Source: Sphingomonas bacterium (GTDB lineage: Bacteria; Pseudomonadota; Alphaproteobacteria; Sphingomonadales; Sphingomonadaceae). From it: a DNA stretch of 64,000 nt. The notes beneath the pieces are model-generated. The model had not been told where the DNA came from, ran no database searches, and was given only the letters and a program-made list of their open reading frames with translations. How positions within the stretch are numbered: the first letter of the stretch is position 1; each line of letters starts with the position of its first letter. The stretch lies in contig NZ_CAHJWJ010000008.1 of the NCBI RefSeq assembly GCF_903642285.1, positions 51,678 to 115,677 on the forward strand, read 5' to 3'. Positions 35,315 through 43,828 of this stretch are shown here, one piece after another. Both the position numbers and the translations under genes were made by a program.

Positions 35315-35968
35315 TCAATCGGCGAGCCGCCGCGCCGCCGCGACGATCGCCGCGTCGGTCGGCCGGTCCGCCACCGCGACCGCCCCCCAGCCCGTCCCGG
35401 CCGCCGTCGCCACCGCCGCGCTGAGCGCCGCCAGCCGCGTATCGGCACGGCCGAGCGCATACGCCGCCATCACCGTCCGCAATCGGCACGCGGCCCGCGG
35501 CGAATGCGCCAGGACCACGCCACCGTCCAGCACCGCGAGCGCCGCTGCCGTCACGCCGAGCGGATCGGCGACATAGACGGTCACCGCGGTCAGCCGCGGG
35601 TCGGCGGCTCGGTCGCGCCCCGCAAGATGGAGCAGCCGCGGATAGCGTCGGCCGTGCGAATCCAGCAGCGCGGCGACATCGCCCTCCCCCGTCGCCGCGA
35701 CGGCGAGACCGGCCTCCGCCGCCGCGGCCGCGGTCGCTTGTCCCACCGCAAGCACGGGCAGGCCCAGTGCGGTGAGCTCGGGTCCGGCGTGGCGCACCGC
35801 ATTCGCGCTCGTCAGCACCACCGCGTCATAGCCCCCGGCGGGCACCGTCCAGGCGACCGGCCGCACCGCGAACAGCGGCAACGCCGTCGCCACCAGCCCC
35901 GCCGCCGCCAGCGCGGCGATCGTCCGGTCCGCCCCCGGCGCGGGCCGAAGCACGATCGCATGCCTCAC
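35315..35968 (-). CDS. hemD: Uroporphyrinogen-III synthase
   Basis: 217 residues from a GTG at 35968 that overlaps the hemC stop (GTGA). Weakly conserved as usual for HemD, but AVVLTSANAVRHAG, LPVLAVGQATAAAA and HLAGRDRA fit the two-domain fold. It closes hydroxymethylbilane to uroporphyrinogen III. A much longer frame runs upstream through hemC in another frame and is not real. Confidence 0.85.
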   Translation of the reverse strand: MRHAIVLRPAPGADRTIAALAAAGLVATALPLFAVRPVAWTVPAGGYDAVVLTSANAVRHAGPELTALGLPVLAVGQATAAAAAEAGLAVAATGEGDVAALLDSHGRRYPRLLHLAGRDRAADPRLTAVTVYVADPLGVTAAALAVLDGGVVLAHSPRAACRLRTVMAAYALGRADTRLAALSAAVATAAGTGWGAVAVADRPTDAAIVAAARRLAD

Positions 35969-36876
35969 CCCGCGAACAACGCCCGAAGCGCGCGCGGCGC
36001 GCGCGCGAGCAGGTCGGCCGCCAGCGCCCCGCCCAGATCCTCGTCGGGGGTTCCCTCGACCCGGCCCTCGACCGACACCTCGCCGTCGACCGCGATCAGT
36101 TCGCCGCGGATCGACAGCGTTTCCCCGGCAAGGCTCGCCAGCGCGGCGACCGGCGAATGACAATCCGCGCCGATCGCGGCCAGGAACGCGCGTTCGGCAT
36201 GGATGCAGACGCTCGTTTCGGCATGGTCGATCGCACCGATGATGGCCGTCGCGGTCGCATCGTCCTGCCGTACCTCGATCCCGACCGCGCCTTGTGCGGG
36301 TGCGGGCAGCATGACGTCGGTCCCGATCGCATGGCCGATATCCGCCTGCCCAAGCCGGTCCAGCCCAGCCGCCGCCAGCAACGTCGCGTCGACCGCCCCC
36401 GCCTCCAGCTTCGCCAACCGCGTACCGACGTTGCCGCGGAACACGACGATCTCCAGGTCGGGTCGAAGCCGAAGCAGCTGCGCGCGCCGCCGCGGGCTGC
36501 TGGTGCCGACGACCGCCCCCTGCCGGAGCGCCGGAACGCTCTCCGCGCCGATCAGCCGGTCGCGCACATCGGCGCGCGGCAACATCGCGGCGATGCGGAT
36601 CGCAGTCGGACGGATCGTCTCGACGTCCTTCATCGAATGCACGCAGGCATCGACCGCGCCGGCCAGCAGCGCGCGGTCGAGTTCCTCCGTCCACAACGCC
36701 TTGCCGCCGATCTCCGCGAGTGCGCGGTCCTGCACCCGGTCGCCGGTGGTCTTGATGGTGACGATTTCGATATCGTCCAGCGCCCAGCCTTGGCGATCCG
36801 CGATCGCGGCCTGCACCATATGCGCCTGCACCAGCGCAAGCGCCGAGCCGCGCGTGCCGATCCTGAAGCGAATCAT
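35965..36876 (-). CDS. hemC: Hydroxymethylbilane synthase (porphobilinogen deaminase)
   Basis: 303 residues with IGTRGSALALVQA, GGKALWTEELD, HSMKDVETI, GTSSPRRRAQLL, FRGNVGTRL and APAQGAVGIEVR. The dipyrromethane cofactor cysteine is in GADCHSPVAA. It joins four porphobilinogens to hydroxymethylbilane. It forms a haem operon with hemD. Confidence 0.95.
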   Translation of the reverse strand: MIRFRIGTRGSALALVQAHMVQAAIADRQGWALDDIEIVTIKTTGDRVQDRALAEIGGKALWTEELDRALLAGAVDACVHSMKDVETIRPTAIRIAAMLPRADVRDRLIGAESVPALRQGAVVGTSSPRRRAQLLRLRPDLEIVVFRGNVGTRLAKLEAGAVDATLLAAAGLDRLGQADIGHAIGTDVMLPAPAQGAVGIEVRQDDATATAIIGAIDHAETSVCIHAERAFLAAIGADCHSPVAALASLAGETLSIRGELIAVDGEVSVEGRVEGTPDEDLGGALAADLLARAPRALRALFAG

Positions 36877-36978
36877 GCCGCTTTCCCGGCGTTTCGGCGC
36901 GATACCGACGAGCGAGTCGGCATCATCCGATTCTCAGGCGATTGCAGGAAACGCATTCGGAAGTGGACGAAGTGGACA

Positions 36979-37668
36979 CTACGTCCGCGCCGGAATCCCT
37001 CCCGCGCGGTCGATTGCAAATTGGACAAGCAACGCATCGGGCATGGCGTCATCGGCATGCGGCGTGAGGTGGCACGGAAAATCCAACATTGCGAGGGGGC
37101 GTTCCGACGGGAAGCGGGCTGGCCTGCCATCGCGCCCGACGATCATCCGGGCACGGCGCGCGGCGATGTCCACCAGCCGGTTTGCGGCGGCCTTCGTTCC
37201 TGAAGCGAAGTGCGCGCCGGCAGGAGATCGACCGCAGCCGTGAAACTCATCGCGCCGCCGTCCTGCACGCGATCCAGGGATCCGCCGCACCCCGAAATAG
37301 GTATCGATCGCGTAGGTCCAGGGAATGACGAAGGGGAAGATCACGACCCCGAGACATTCGTACATCGTCTCGGTCGTTGCCGCGTCGAGCCGATCGGCGG
37401 ACCATAGAGGCAGGGCGACACGACAGAGCCAAAGCGTCTTCCATGCCATTTCGAAGAACAGGATCGGCAGCATCCGGAGCGGATGGCGCAGTCCCAGCAC
37501 GGCGAGCGCCGACATGGCACCGAGCATGCAGACGACGACCCCTTGTCGCAGCGCCCAGGCGTGTCCGATATCGAGGATCGAGGGCCAGATCGTCAGGCCG
37601 AGCCCGACGACGAGCAAGAGATAGCCTGCGCGCAGCAGGTTCAGGCGGAAGACGGAAACGGCGGTCAT
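36979..37668 (-). CDS. Small integral membrane protein with unusual C-terminal tail
   Basis: Residues 1-125 form about four membrane segments (AGYLLLVVGLGLTIWP; GVVVCMLGAMSALAVLG; MLPILFFEMAWKTLWLC; VVIFPFVIPWTYAIDTYF). From about residue 130 the sequence is Arg/Ala-rich and hydrophilic with no family look. The normal protein of this type ends soon after the last segment, so the tail may come from a frameshift or loss of a stop near 37290-37270. Function unknown. Confidence 0.6.
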   Translation of the reverse strand: MTAVSVFRLNLLRAGYLLLVVGLGLTIWPSILDIGHAWALRQGVVVCMLGAMSALAVLGLRHPLRMLPILFFEMAWKTLWLCRVALPLWSADRLDAATTETMYECLGVVIFPFVIPWTYAIDTYFGVRRIPGSRAGRRRDEFHGCGRSPAGAHFASGTKAAANRLVDIAARRARMIVGRDGRPARFPSERPLAMLDFPCHLTPHADDAMPDALLVQFAIDRAGGIPART

Positions 37669-37695
37669 GGTTCACCTCGTTGGTGGGGGTCGATT

Positions 37696-37911
37696 TCAGC
37701 GCGCAGCCGCGGCGTCGGAGCGTTCGAACGCGAGGATATCCGCGGGCTGGCAGTCGAGAACGGCGCAGATCGCCTCCAGCGTCGAGAAACGAATCGCCTT
37801 GGCCTTGCCGGTCTTCAGGATCGAAAGATTGGCAAGCGTGATGTCGACCGCTTCGGAAAGCTGGGTCAGCGTCATGCCTCGCCGGGCAAGCATGTCGTCC
37901 AACGTAACCAT
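37696..37911 (-). CDS. Small XRE-type HTH regulator (YozG-like)
   Basis: 71 residues from the ATG at 37911 with one helix-turn-helix (LTQLSEAVDITLANLSILKTG) and the ending DCQPADILAFERSD typical of the small YozG-like XRE proteins. It overlaps or follows the DUF2975 gene by a few bases; the two together are a common membrane-protein/regulator module. A GTG at 37920 is an alternative start. It probably binds the inverted repeat upstream of the DUF2975 gene. Confidence 0.85.
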   Translation of the reverse strand: MVTLDDMLARRGMTLTQLSEAVDITLANLSILKTGKAKAIRFSTLEAICAVLDCQPADILAFERSDAAAAR

Positions 37912-37923
37912 AATCGGCACGGC

Positions 37924-38439
37924 TCACACCGTCCCTTCGAGTTCGTCGTGCATGACCGTCCCGGCCGCGAACACGCGGGCGAGGACGAACACCATCAGCA
38001 CGGCCATCCAGCCGCCCAGCGACACGCCGCCGGCCGGCGCTGCATCGCCCAGGCTCGGATAGCCGCGCGCGATCAGGGCGCAGGGCAGATCGAGCAGCTG
38101 AAGCGCGAGCAGCGCCCAGCCGACTCGGTGCAGTCGACCAGCATTCGCGGCGACGAACGGCGTACCCGACCGCACGCTCGCGACGATGTCGCGCAGCGCG
38201 CGGAGCAGGACGAAGGTCGCCAGCGCCATCACGAGACCGACCAGGAGGAGCAAACGCATGCCCGCGGTCCGCTCGGCAAGGTCGATGCCGGCCCCGAGCA
38301 GCAGGATGGTGAATCGCTGGCCCATAAGGGCGGATGCCGTCAGGCCGATTACGACTGCGGCCAGGAACAGCGCGTTCAAGGCGATGCCAATTCGGATCAC
38401 CAATAATGTTGCCGTCGTCAGTCGTCGGGTCTGATCCAT
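37924..38439 (-). CDS. DUF2975 membrane protein
   Basis: 171 residues with four hydrophobic segments, including ALNALFLAAVVIGLTASALM and LLLLVGLVMALATFVLL, and the DUF2975 type RSGTPFVAANAGRLHRVGWALL. It is cotranscribed with the XRE regulator directly downstream. The family has no proven role; the pair may form a membrane-linked regulatory module. Confidence 0.8.
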   Translation of the reverse strand: MDQTRRLTTATLLVIRIGIALNALFLAAVVIGLTASALMGQRFTILLLGAGIDLAERTAGMRLLLLVGLVMALATFVLLRALRDIVASVRSGTPFVAANAGRLHRVGWALLALQLLDLPCALIARGYPSLGDAAPAGGVSLGGWMAVLMVFVLARVFAAGTVMHDELEGTV

Positions 38440-38455
38440 GTGATCGGCTCCTCTT

Positions 38456-38512
38456 ATCGATAATCAATAAGACAACCGCCAAAGCAGGTCAAGACGTTTA
38501 TTGTTTATCGAT
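38456..38512. promoter_or_regulatory. Inverted repeat upstream of DUF2975/XRE genes
   Basis: ATCGATAATCAATAA at 38456-38470 and TTATTGTTTATCGAT at 38498-38512 are inverted copies with 14 of 15 bases equal. The repeat starts 17 bases before the DUF2975 ATG in A/T-rich DNA and is a good candidate for autoregulation by the small XRE protein. Confidence 0.5.
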
Positions 38513-38602
38513 GCGACGGGAAGCTTGCCCTACCGTCCCCTTCCCTAGCGTTCGCCACGCCCGGCTTGTCCGCCATCGCCGATCGGGCCTAGGGCTGGTC
38601 CC

Positions 38603-39637
38603 ATGCCCGCCCCCATCATCCTCGGCATCGAATCCTCGTGCGACGAGACCGCCGCCGCGATCGTCACGGGGGATCGGCGTATCCTGGCGCACCGGCTGGC
38701 GGGGCAGGAGGCAGCGCATGCGCCGTTCGGCGGCGTCGTGCCCGAGATCGCGGCACGCGCGCATGTCGAGATGATCCAGCCGCTGGTCGCGGGGGCGCTT
38801 TCCGACGCGGGGCTGACGCTCGACGATGTCGATGCGGTGGCGGCGACGGCGGGGCCGGGGCTGATCGGCGGCGTCATGGTCGGGCTGGTGATGGCGAAGG
38901 CGCTGGCGCATGCGGGTGCCAGGCCGCTGATCGCGGTCAATCACCTCGAAGGACATGCGCTGTCCGCTCGGCTGTCCGATCCCGATCTCGGCTTTCCCTA
39001 TCTGCTGCTGCTGGTGTCGGGCGGGCATTGCCAGTTGCTGTTCGTCGAGGGCGTCGGGCGATACCGGCGGCTGGCGACGACGATCGACGATGCCGCGGGC
39101 GAGGCGTTCGACAAGACCGCGAAGATATTGGGGCTGGGCTTTCCCGGTGGGCCGGCGGTCGAGCGCGCCGCGGCGCTGGGCGATGCGGCGGCAGTGCCGC
39201 TGCCGCGGCCGCTCAAGGGATCGGCCGAGCCGCATTTCTCCTTCGCCGGGCTGAAGAGCGCGGTCCTGCGCGCCGCGCCGAACCACCGCGCCGAGGATGT
39301 CGCCGCGTCGTTCCAGGCGGCGGTGGTGGATTGCCTGGTCGACCGGACGGCCCGCGCGATCGGGCGGGCAAACGGGGCGACCGCCCTCGTCGTCGCGGGG
39401 GGGGTCGCGGCGAACGGCGCGGTGCGGACGGCTTTGCAGTCGCTCGCGACCGTGCACGGGCTTCGCTTCGTCGCGCCACCCTCGTGGCTGTGCACCGACA
39501 ATGCCGCGATGATCGCCTGGGCGGGGGCGGAGCGGTTCGCGGCCGGGCTGACCGATCCGCTCGACGTGCCAGCGCGTCCGCGCTGGCCGCTCGACCCCGC
39601 CGCCGAAGCGGTACGCGGGGCGGGGGTGAAGGCGTGA
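38603..39637 (+). CDS. tsaD: tRNA N6-threonylcarbamoyladenosine transferase
   Basis: 344 residues with [15 protein letters not shown], the metal-site [40 protein letters not shown] and [26 protein letters not shown]. It adds threonylcarbamoyl to A37 of tRNAs reading ANN codons, together with TsaB, TsaC and TsaE. Its stop overlaps the gpsA start. Confidence 0.96.
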   Translation: MPAPIILGIESSCDETAAAIVTGDRRILAHRLAGQEAAHAPFGGVVPEIAARAHVEMIQPLVAGALSDAGLTLDDVDAVAATAGPGLIGGVMVGLVMAKALAHAGARPLIAVNHLEGHALSARLSDPDLGFPYLLLLVSGGHCQLLFVEGVGRYRRLATTIDDAAGEAFDKTAKILGLGFPGGPAVERAAALGDAAAVPLPRPLKGSAEPHFSFAGLKSAVLRAAPNHRAEDVAASFQAAVVDCLVDRTARAIGRANGATALVVAGGVAANGAVRTALQSLATVHGLRFVAPPSWLCTDNAAMIAWAGAERFAAGLTDPLDVPARPRWPLDPAAEAVRGAGVKA

Positions 39638-40611
39638 AGGTCGGCGTCATCGGCGGTGGCGCATGGGGCACCGCGCTGGCGCAGGTCGCGGCGGGGGACG
39701 CGGCGGACGTGCTGTTGTGGGCGCGCGAGCCGGCGGTGGTCGCGGGGATCAACGACGGCCACGAAAATGCGCTCTACCTTCCCGGCGTCTTGCTGTCGTC
39801 GCGGGTGCGCGCGACGGGGGACCTGGCCGCGATGGCGGGACACGACGCGCTGCTCGTCGTGGCACCGGCGCAGCATGTCGGCGCGGTGCTGGCGGATACG
39901 CCGGTCGGTGGCGCGGCCTTGATCCTGTGCGCCAAGGGGATCGAAGCGGGGACGCAGCGGCTGGTCGGCGAAGTCGCCGCCGCAATATGCCCCGACAGCC
40001 CGATCGCCGTGCTGTCCGGACCGACCTTCGCGCACGAGGTCGCCGCCGGACTGCCGACCGCGGTGACGCTGGCATGTGCGGATGACGGCTTGCGCGACCG
40101 GATCGCGCAACGGATCGCGGTGCCGCATTTCCGGCTCTATGCGTCGTCCGACGTGACCGGCGCGGAGATCGGCGGTGCGGTCAAGAACGTGCTGGCGATC
40201 GCGTGCGGCGTGGTCGAGGGTGGCGGGCTCGGCCAGAACGCGCGCGCCGCGCTGATCGCGCGCGGCTTTGCCGAGATGACGCGGTTCGGGCTCGCGCGCG
40301 GGGCGCGGGCCGAGACGCTCGCGGGGCTGTCGGGGCTCGGCGATCTGGTGCTGACCTGTTCGTCGAACAGCTCGCGCAATTTTTCGCTCGGCGTCGGGCT
40401 CGGGCGCGGCGCTGCGGCGGCGGACCTGCTCGCGGATCGGCGGACGGTGGCGGAGGGCGCGTTCACCGCCCCCGTGCTGCGCGAAGCCGCTGCGGCGGCG
40501 GGCGTCGACATGCCGGTGTGCGACGCGGTGTGCCGGTTGCTGGAGGGGGCGGACGTGCACGACGTCATCGGCGACCTGCTCGCGCGGCCGTTGCGGTCGG
40601 AGACGGCCTGA
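39634..40611 (+). CDS. gpsA: Glycerol-3-phosphate dehydrogenase [NAD(P)+]
   Basis: 325 residues from the GTG at 39634 overlapping the tsaD stop (GTGA). It has the nucleotide site [62 protein letters not shown] and [14 protein letters not shown]. It makes sn-glycerol-3-phosphate for phospholipids. It is embedded in a longer frame that continues from inside tsaD. Confidence 0.96.
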   Translation: MKVGVIGGGAWGTALAQVAAGDAADVLLWAREPAVVAGINDGHENALYLPGVLLSSRVRATGDLAAMAGHDALLVVAPAQHVGAVLADTPVGGAALILCAKGIEAGTQRLVGEVAAAICPDSPIAVLSGPTFAHEVAAGLPTAVTLACADDGLRDRIAQRIAVPHFRLYASSDVTGAEIGGAVKNVLAIACGVVEGGGLGQNARAALIARGFAEMTRFGLARGARAETLAGLSGLGDLVLTCSSNSSRNFSLGVGLGRGAAAADLLADRRTVAEGAFTAPVLREAAAAAGVDMPVCDAVCRLLEGADVHDVIGDLLARPLRSETA

Positions 40612-40651
40612 CCCCTTCCCCCCACGCCCGCGCCGTTCTACCCTCGCCGCC

Positions 40652-41974
40652 ATGCGCAGACACATCCTGATCGTCTTCGGACTCTTCGTCCTCGTCGTCA
40701 TCGCCGCTGCGGTCTATGTCGGCTGGCCCGACACGGCGCGGCTGCCGATCGCGGCGGTCGAGGGCAAGACGCCGACGATCTCCACGCCGCGGGTGCAGAC
40801 GATCCCGACGATCGACGTCGCCGATGCGGTCGGCTGGCCCGCCGGCGCGACGCCGACCCCGGCACCCGGCCTGTCGGTAAAGGCGTACGCGACCGGGCTG
40901 GACCATCCGCGCTGGCTCTACCGATTGCCCGATGGCGACGTGCTGGTCGCCGAAACCAATTCCCCGCCGCGGGGGGGCGGCGGTATCCAGAATTGGGTGA
41001 TGAAGCACCTGATGGGCAAGGCCGGGGCGGGTGCGCCGTCCGCGAACCGGATCACGCTGCTGCGATCGACGAAGGGCGACGGCGTGGCGGACGTGAAGAC
41101 CGTGTTCATGACCGGGCTCGATTCGCCCTTCGGGATGACGTTGTTCGAGGGGCAGCTGTACATTGCCGATACCGATGCGCTGGTCCGCGTGCCCTATACC
41201 GACGGCGCGACCGCGATTACCGCGAAGCCCGAACTGGTCGTGAAGCTGCCCGGCGGCGGCAATCACTGGGCGCGCAACGTCATCCCCGCGCCCGATGGGC
41301 GGACGTTGCTGGTCAGCGTCGGCTCGTCGACCAACATCGCGGACGACGGCATCGACGCCGAGCAGAACCGCGCCGCGATCCTGCAGGTCTGGCCGAAGGA
41401 GAAGACGTTCCGCATCTACGCCGCGGGACTTCGCAACCCCAACGGCATGGCGCTGACCAAGGCGGGGCAGCTGTGGACCGTCGTCAACGAACGCGACATG
41501 CTCGGGTCCGATCTTGCGCCCGATTACCTGACGCAGGTCGAGTTCGGGGATCATTTCGGCTGGCCCTGGTATTATTGGGGCGGCTATCCCGATGCCCGCG
41601 TCCAGCCCGACAACCCGCAGCTGCAGCAATATTCGAAGCGGCCCGATTACGCGCTCGGCCCGCATGTCGCGGCGCTCGGCCTGGCGTTCGCGGACGGGAC
41701 GAAGCTGGGCGCGGCATGGTCGAACGGCGCATTCGTCGGCGAACACGGATCGTGGAACCGCAAACCCGTGTCGGGCTACAAGGTCGTGTACATCCCCTTC
41801 GCCGCGAACGGATTCCCGACCGCCGGTGCGAAGCCGATCGATGTGCTGACCGGGTTCCTCGACAAGGACGGCAAGGCGCGCGGGCGGCCGGTCGGGGTGA
41901 TCGTCGACAAGGACGGCGGCCTCCTGGTCGCGGACGATGTCGGGAACCGGGTATGGCGGGTGAGCGCGCGGTGA
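40652..41974 (+). CDS. Membrane-anchored sorbosone dehydrogenase-like beta-propeller
   Basis: 440 residues, an N-terminal membrane segment (LIVFGLFVLVVIAAAVYVGW) and a six-bladed propeller of the glucose/sorbosone dehydrogenase (PQQ-GDH/YliI-like) family: LDHPRWLYRLPDGDVLVAET, DSPFGMTLFEGQLYIADTD, GLRNPNGMAL and FGDHFGWPWYYWGG. The family may oxidise aldoses or derivatives in the periplasm; whether it uses PQQ cannot be told here. One base overlaps the next gene. Confidence 0.85.
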   Translation: MRRHILIVFGLFVLVVIAAAVYVGWPDTARLPIAAVEGKTPTISTPRVQTIPTIDVADAVGWPAGATPTPAPGLSVKAYATGLDHPRWLYRLPDGDVLVAETNSPPRGGGGIQNWVMKHLMGKAGAGAPSANRITLLRSTKGDGVADVKTVFMTGLDSPFGMTLFEGQLYIADTDALVRVPYTDGATAITAKPELVVKLPGGGNHWARNVIPAPDGRTLLVSVGSSTNIADDGIDAEQNRAAILQVWPKEKTFRIYAAGLRNPNGMALTKAGQLWTVVNERDMLGSDLAPDYLTQVEFGDHFGWPWYYWGGYPDARVQPDNPQLQQYSKRPDYALGPHVAALGLAFADGTKLGAAWSNGAFVGEHGSWNRKPVSGYKVVYIPFAANGFPTAGAKPIDVLTGFLDKDGKARGRPVGVIVDKDGGLLVADDVGNRVWRVSAR

Positions 41975-42936
41975 TGAAGGTCGCCGCGATCGCCTTGGCC
42001 GGCTTGCTCGCGGCGTCCGCGGCTTGGTCGTCGATCCCGCCGCCGCCACCCGACGATGCGCCCTTCATCGCCGCCTCTTGCGGCGTCGCGCCGATGGGAT
42101 CGCCCGCACCGGTCGCCGCGACGGTCACCCCGCTGGCTATCGCACCGACGAAGGACGCAGGGACACTGGCGATGCGATGGGGCGTCCGCATCGCCACGCA
42201 CGATCGGCGCGTCGCCGACGTAACCGCACTCGCTTTTTCCGGCCCTTACGGGTTGATCGCGACCACCGGCAGCGGCGACTGGCTGACGTTCGATCTTCAG
42301 GCGGGAACGCTGGCCGGTATCAAGGCGGTGGGCATCGCCCCGATGCGCGGCGCGGTCGGTCGCCCGACATCGATGGCCGATCTGTACGGCAGCCTGTCCT
42401 TCGTCGCGTTTGCCGGCGGCACCGGCAAGATCGCGCGCTATGCATTGTCCGCCTGCGGGACCGACGCGACCGCGGTGCCATGGCTGACGACCGACGCAAC
42501 GCCTTCGCCGTTCATCGTCCAGGCCGCCTATACCTATCTCGGCATCGCCGCCCCCGACAGCGCGCACGGTGATGCGGTGCTGCTGCCCTACGACAAGAGG
42601 GATGTCGTGCCGTCCGGCACGGCGAACCCCTTCGTTCCGGTCGGCGAGCGTCTCGTGGCGCTCGCCAATCCGACCCACATCGTGCCGTATATCCTGGCGC
42701 TCACGCGTCCGGCGAATGGCGATCGGAGCGCGACGCTGCGTCTCGTGTACCGGGAGCGCTGGGGCGATATATGGGGCGGTCCCCCGATTCCGCCCCGCAT
42801 GATCCTGACCTTCACGCGGTCGCCATCGGCGATGGCCGCTTTCCAGGCCAAATCCGGACTGACGACGGTGATCCTCGCCTTCCCGACCGAAACACCCGGC
42901 ACGATCGACGTCTACCGGTTCGACGGCAAACTCTGA
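41974..42936 (+). CDS. Secreted protein, possible beta-propeller (phytase-like esterase domain)
   Basis: 320 residues with a signal peptide (MKVAAIALAGLLAASAAWS). Repeated pieces such as ALAFSGPYGLIATTGSGDWLTFDLQAG and LSFVAFAGGTGKIARYALS resemble the esterase-like activity of phytase family, but the match is only by eye. It directly follows the sorbosone dehydrogenase-like gene (TGATG), so the two are coexpressed. Confidence 0.65.
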   Translation: MKVAAIALAGLLAASAAWSSIPPPPPDDAPFIAASCGVAPMGSPAPVAATVTPLAIAPTKDAGTLAMRWGVRIATHDRRVADVTALAFSGPYGLIATTGSGDWLTFDLQAGTLAGIKAVGIAPMRGAVGRPTSMADLYGSLSFVAFAGGTGKIARYALSACGTDATAVPWLTTDATPSPFIVQAAYTYLGIAAPDSAHGDAVLLPYDKRDVVPSGTANPFVPVGERLVALANPTHIVPYILALTRPANGDRSATLRLVYRERWGDIWGGPPIPPRMILTFTRSPSAMAAFQAKSGLTTVILAFPTETPGTIDVYRFDGKL

Positions 42937-42937
42937 C

Positions 42938-43240
42938 TCACCGCAGCAATTTGGGTCCTTCGCGCTCGATCGATGCGCGGACCATGCCGGCGAACAATGC
43001 CATGAACGGCGGCAGGTTCACGACCGCATGGACATGGGTTTCGAACACCGTCAGCCGGCTGGCGATGTTCTGCCCCATCGCGCCGACGGTGAAGTGCATC
43101 GTGTCGCCCTCCCACCGGTGATCGACCACGGCACCGCCGGGAATCTTCTCGCCGATCCGGGCGATGTTGCCGTCCAGCCTGGCGCGGGCCCCCGCCTTGC
43201 CCAGCTGGTGCGTGATGTCGAGTTCGATCGGCTGGCTCAT
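42938..43240 (-). CDS. Polyhydroxyalkanoic acid system family protein
   Basis: 100 residues: [29 protein letters not shown] [16 protein letters not shown] and a hydrophobic helix [18 protein letters not shown]. This agrees with the small PHA-system family (PF09650 type) found in proteobacteria; a molecular role is not known. The ATG overlaps the stop of the VOC gene (ATGA). Confidence 0.8.
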   Translation of the reverse strand: MSQPIELDITHQLGKAGARARLDGNIARIGEKIPGGAVVDHRWEGDTMHFTVGAMGQNIASRLTVFETHVHAVVNLPPFMALFAGMVRASIEREGPKLLR

Positions 43241-43677
43241 ATCGTCACCTCTTCCTCGTCGGTCGCGAACAGCATGGCGTCGTCCCCGAACGCCTTGAAC
43301 TCCAGCGCGTTGCCGCTCGGATCGCAAAAGAACATCGTCGCCTGTTCGCCGGCCCGGCCCCTGAAACGGACATGCGGTTCGATCCCGAACCTGACCCCGG
43401 CCGCCGCCACCCGCGCCGCCATCGCCTCCCAGCCGGGCATCGTCAGCACGACGCCGAAATGCGGGACCGGCACCGAATGACCATCGACCGCATTCTCGAC
43501 CGCCACCGCGCGCGCGGCGGGATCGAGATGCGCGACGATCTGATGGCCTTGCAGATCGAAATCGATCCACCGATCGCTCGACCGCCCCTCGGCGCAGCCG
43601 AGCACGCCGCCGTAGAAGGCGCGCGCCGCGGCGAGGTCGTGGACGGGAAAGGCGAGGTGGAAGGGGCGTAGCGTCAT
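43237..43677 (-). CDS. VOC/glyoxalase superfamily protein
   Basis: 146 residues, [20 protein letters not shown] at the start and [18 protein letters not shown] at the end, the two vicinal-oxygen-chelate halves. Metal ligands are likely His in the first strand and Glu in LEFKAF. Substrate unknown. RBS AGGAG precedes the ATG. It is the first gene of a two-gene unit with the PHA-system protein. Confidence 0.88.
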   Translation of the reverse strand: MTLRPFHLAFPVHDLAAARAFYGGVLGCAEGRSSDRWIDFDLQGHQIVAHLDPAARAVAVENAVDGHSVPVPHFGVVLTMPGWEAMAARVAAAGVRFGIEPHVRFRGRAGEQATMFFCDPSGNALEFKAFGDDAMLFATDEEEVTI

Positions 43678-43692
43678 GCGACGCTCCTAACA

Positions 43693-43828
43693 CATTCCTC
43701 CCCGGGACGGGGAGGGGGACCGCGACGCGCAGCGGCGGGGTGGAGGGGGGCTCACCACGAGCGATCCGCTAGCGGCCCACCCCCGCCACCAGCTTCGCTG
43801 GTCCCCCTCCCCGTCCCGGGGAGGAATG
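43693..43828. repeat. Long inverted repeat element between VOC gene and lnt
   Basis: The 29-base arm at 43693-43721 is an exact inverted copy of 43800-43828. Between the arms lie about 78 bases with GC-rich segments that also pair in part (GGCGGGGTGG and CCACCCCCGCC). This looks like a small non-autonomous palindromic element. The right arm ends with the ATG chosen for lnt and gives GGGGAGG as its ribosome site. Confidence 0.85.

Noticed and set aside
34013..36160. Plus-strand open frame of 715 codons opposite hemD/hemC
   Set aside because: Low-complexity Arg/Ala sequence opposite real haem genes; no start site or motif.
38638..39633. N-terminal extension of gpsA within tsaD
   Set aside because: Only the part from the GTG at 39634 is conserved; the rest is out-of-frame tsaD.
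38998..40701. Minus-strand open frame of 567 codons opposite tsaD and gpsA
   Set aside because: Shadow of two clear genes.
43693..43828. CRISPR-like repeat
   Set aside because: It is a single inverted repeat pair, not direct repeats with spacers; no cas genes are in the window.
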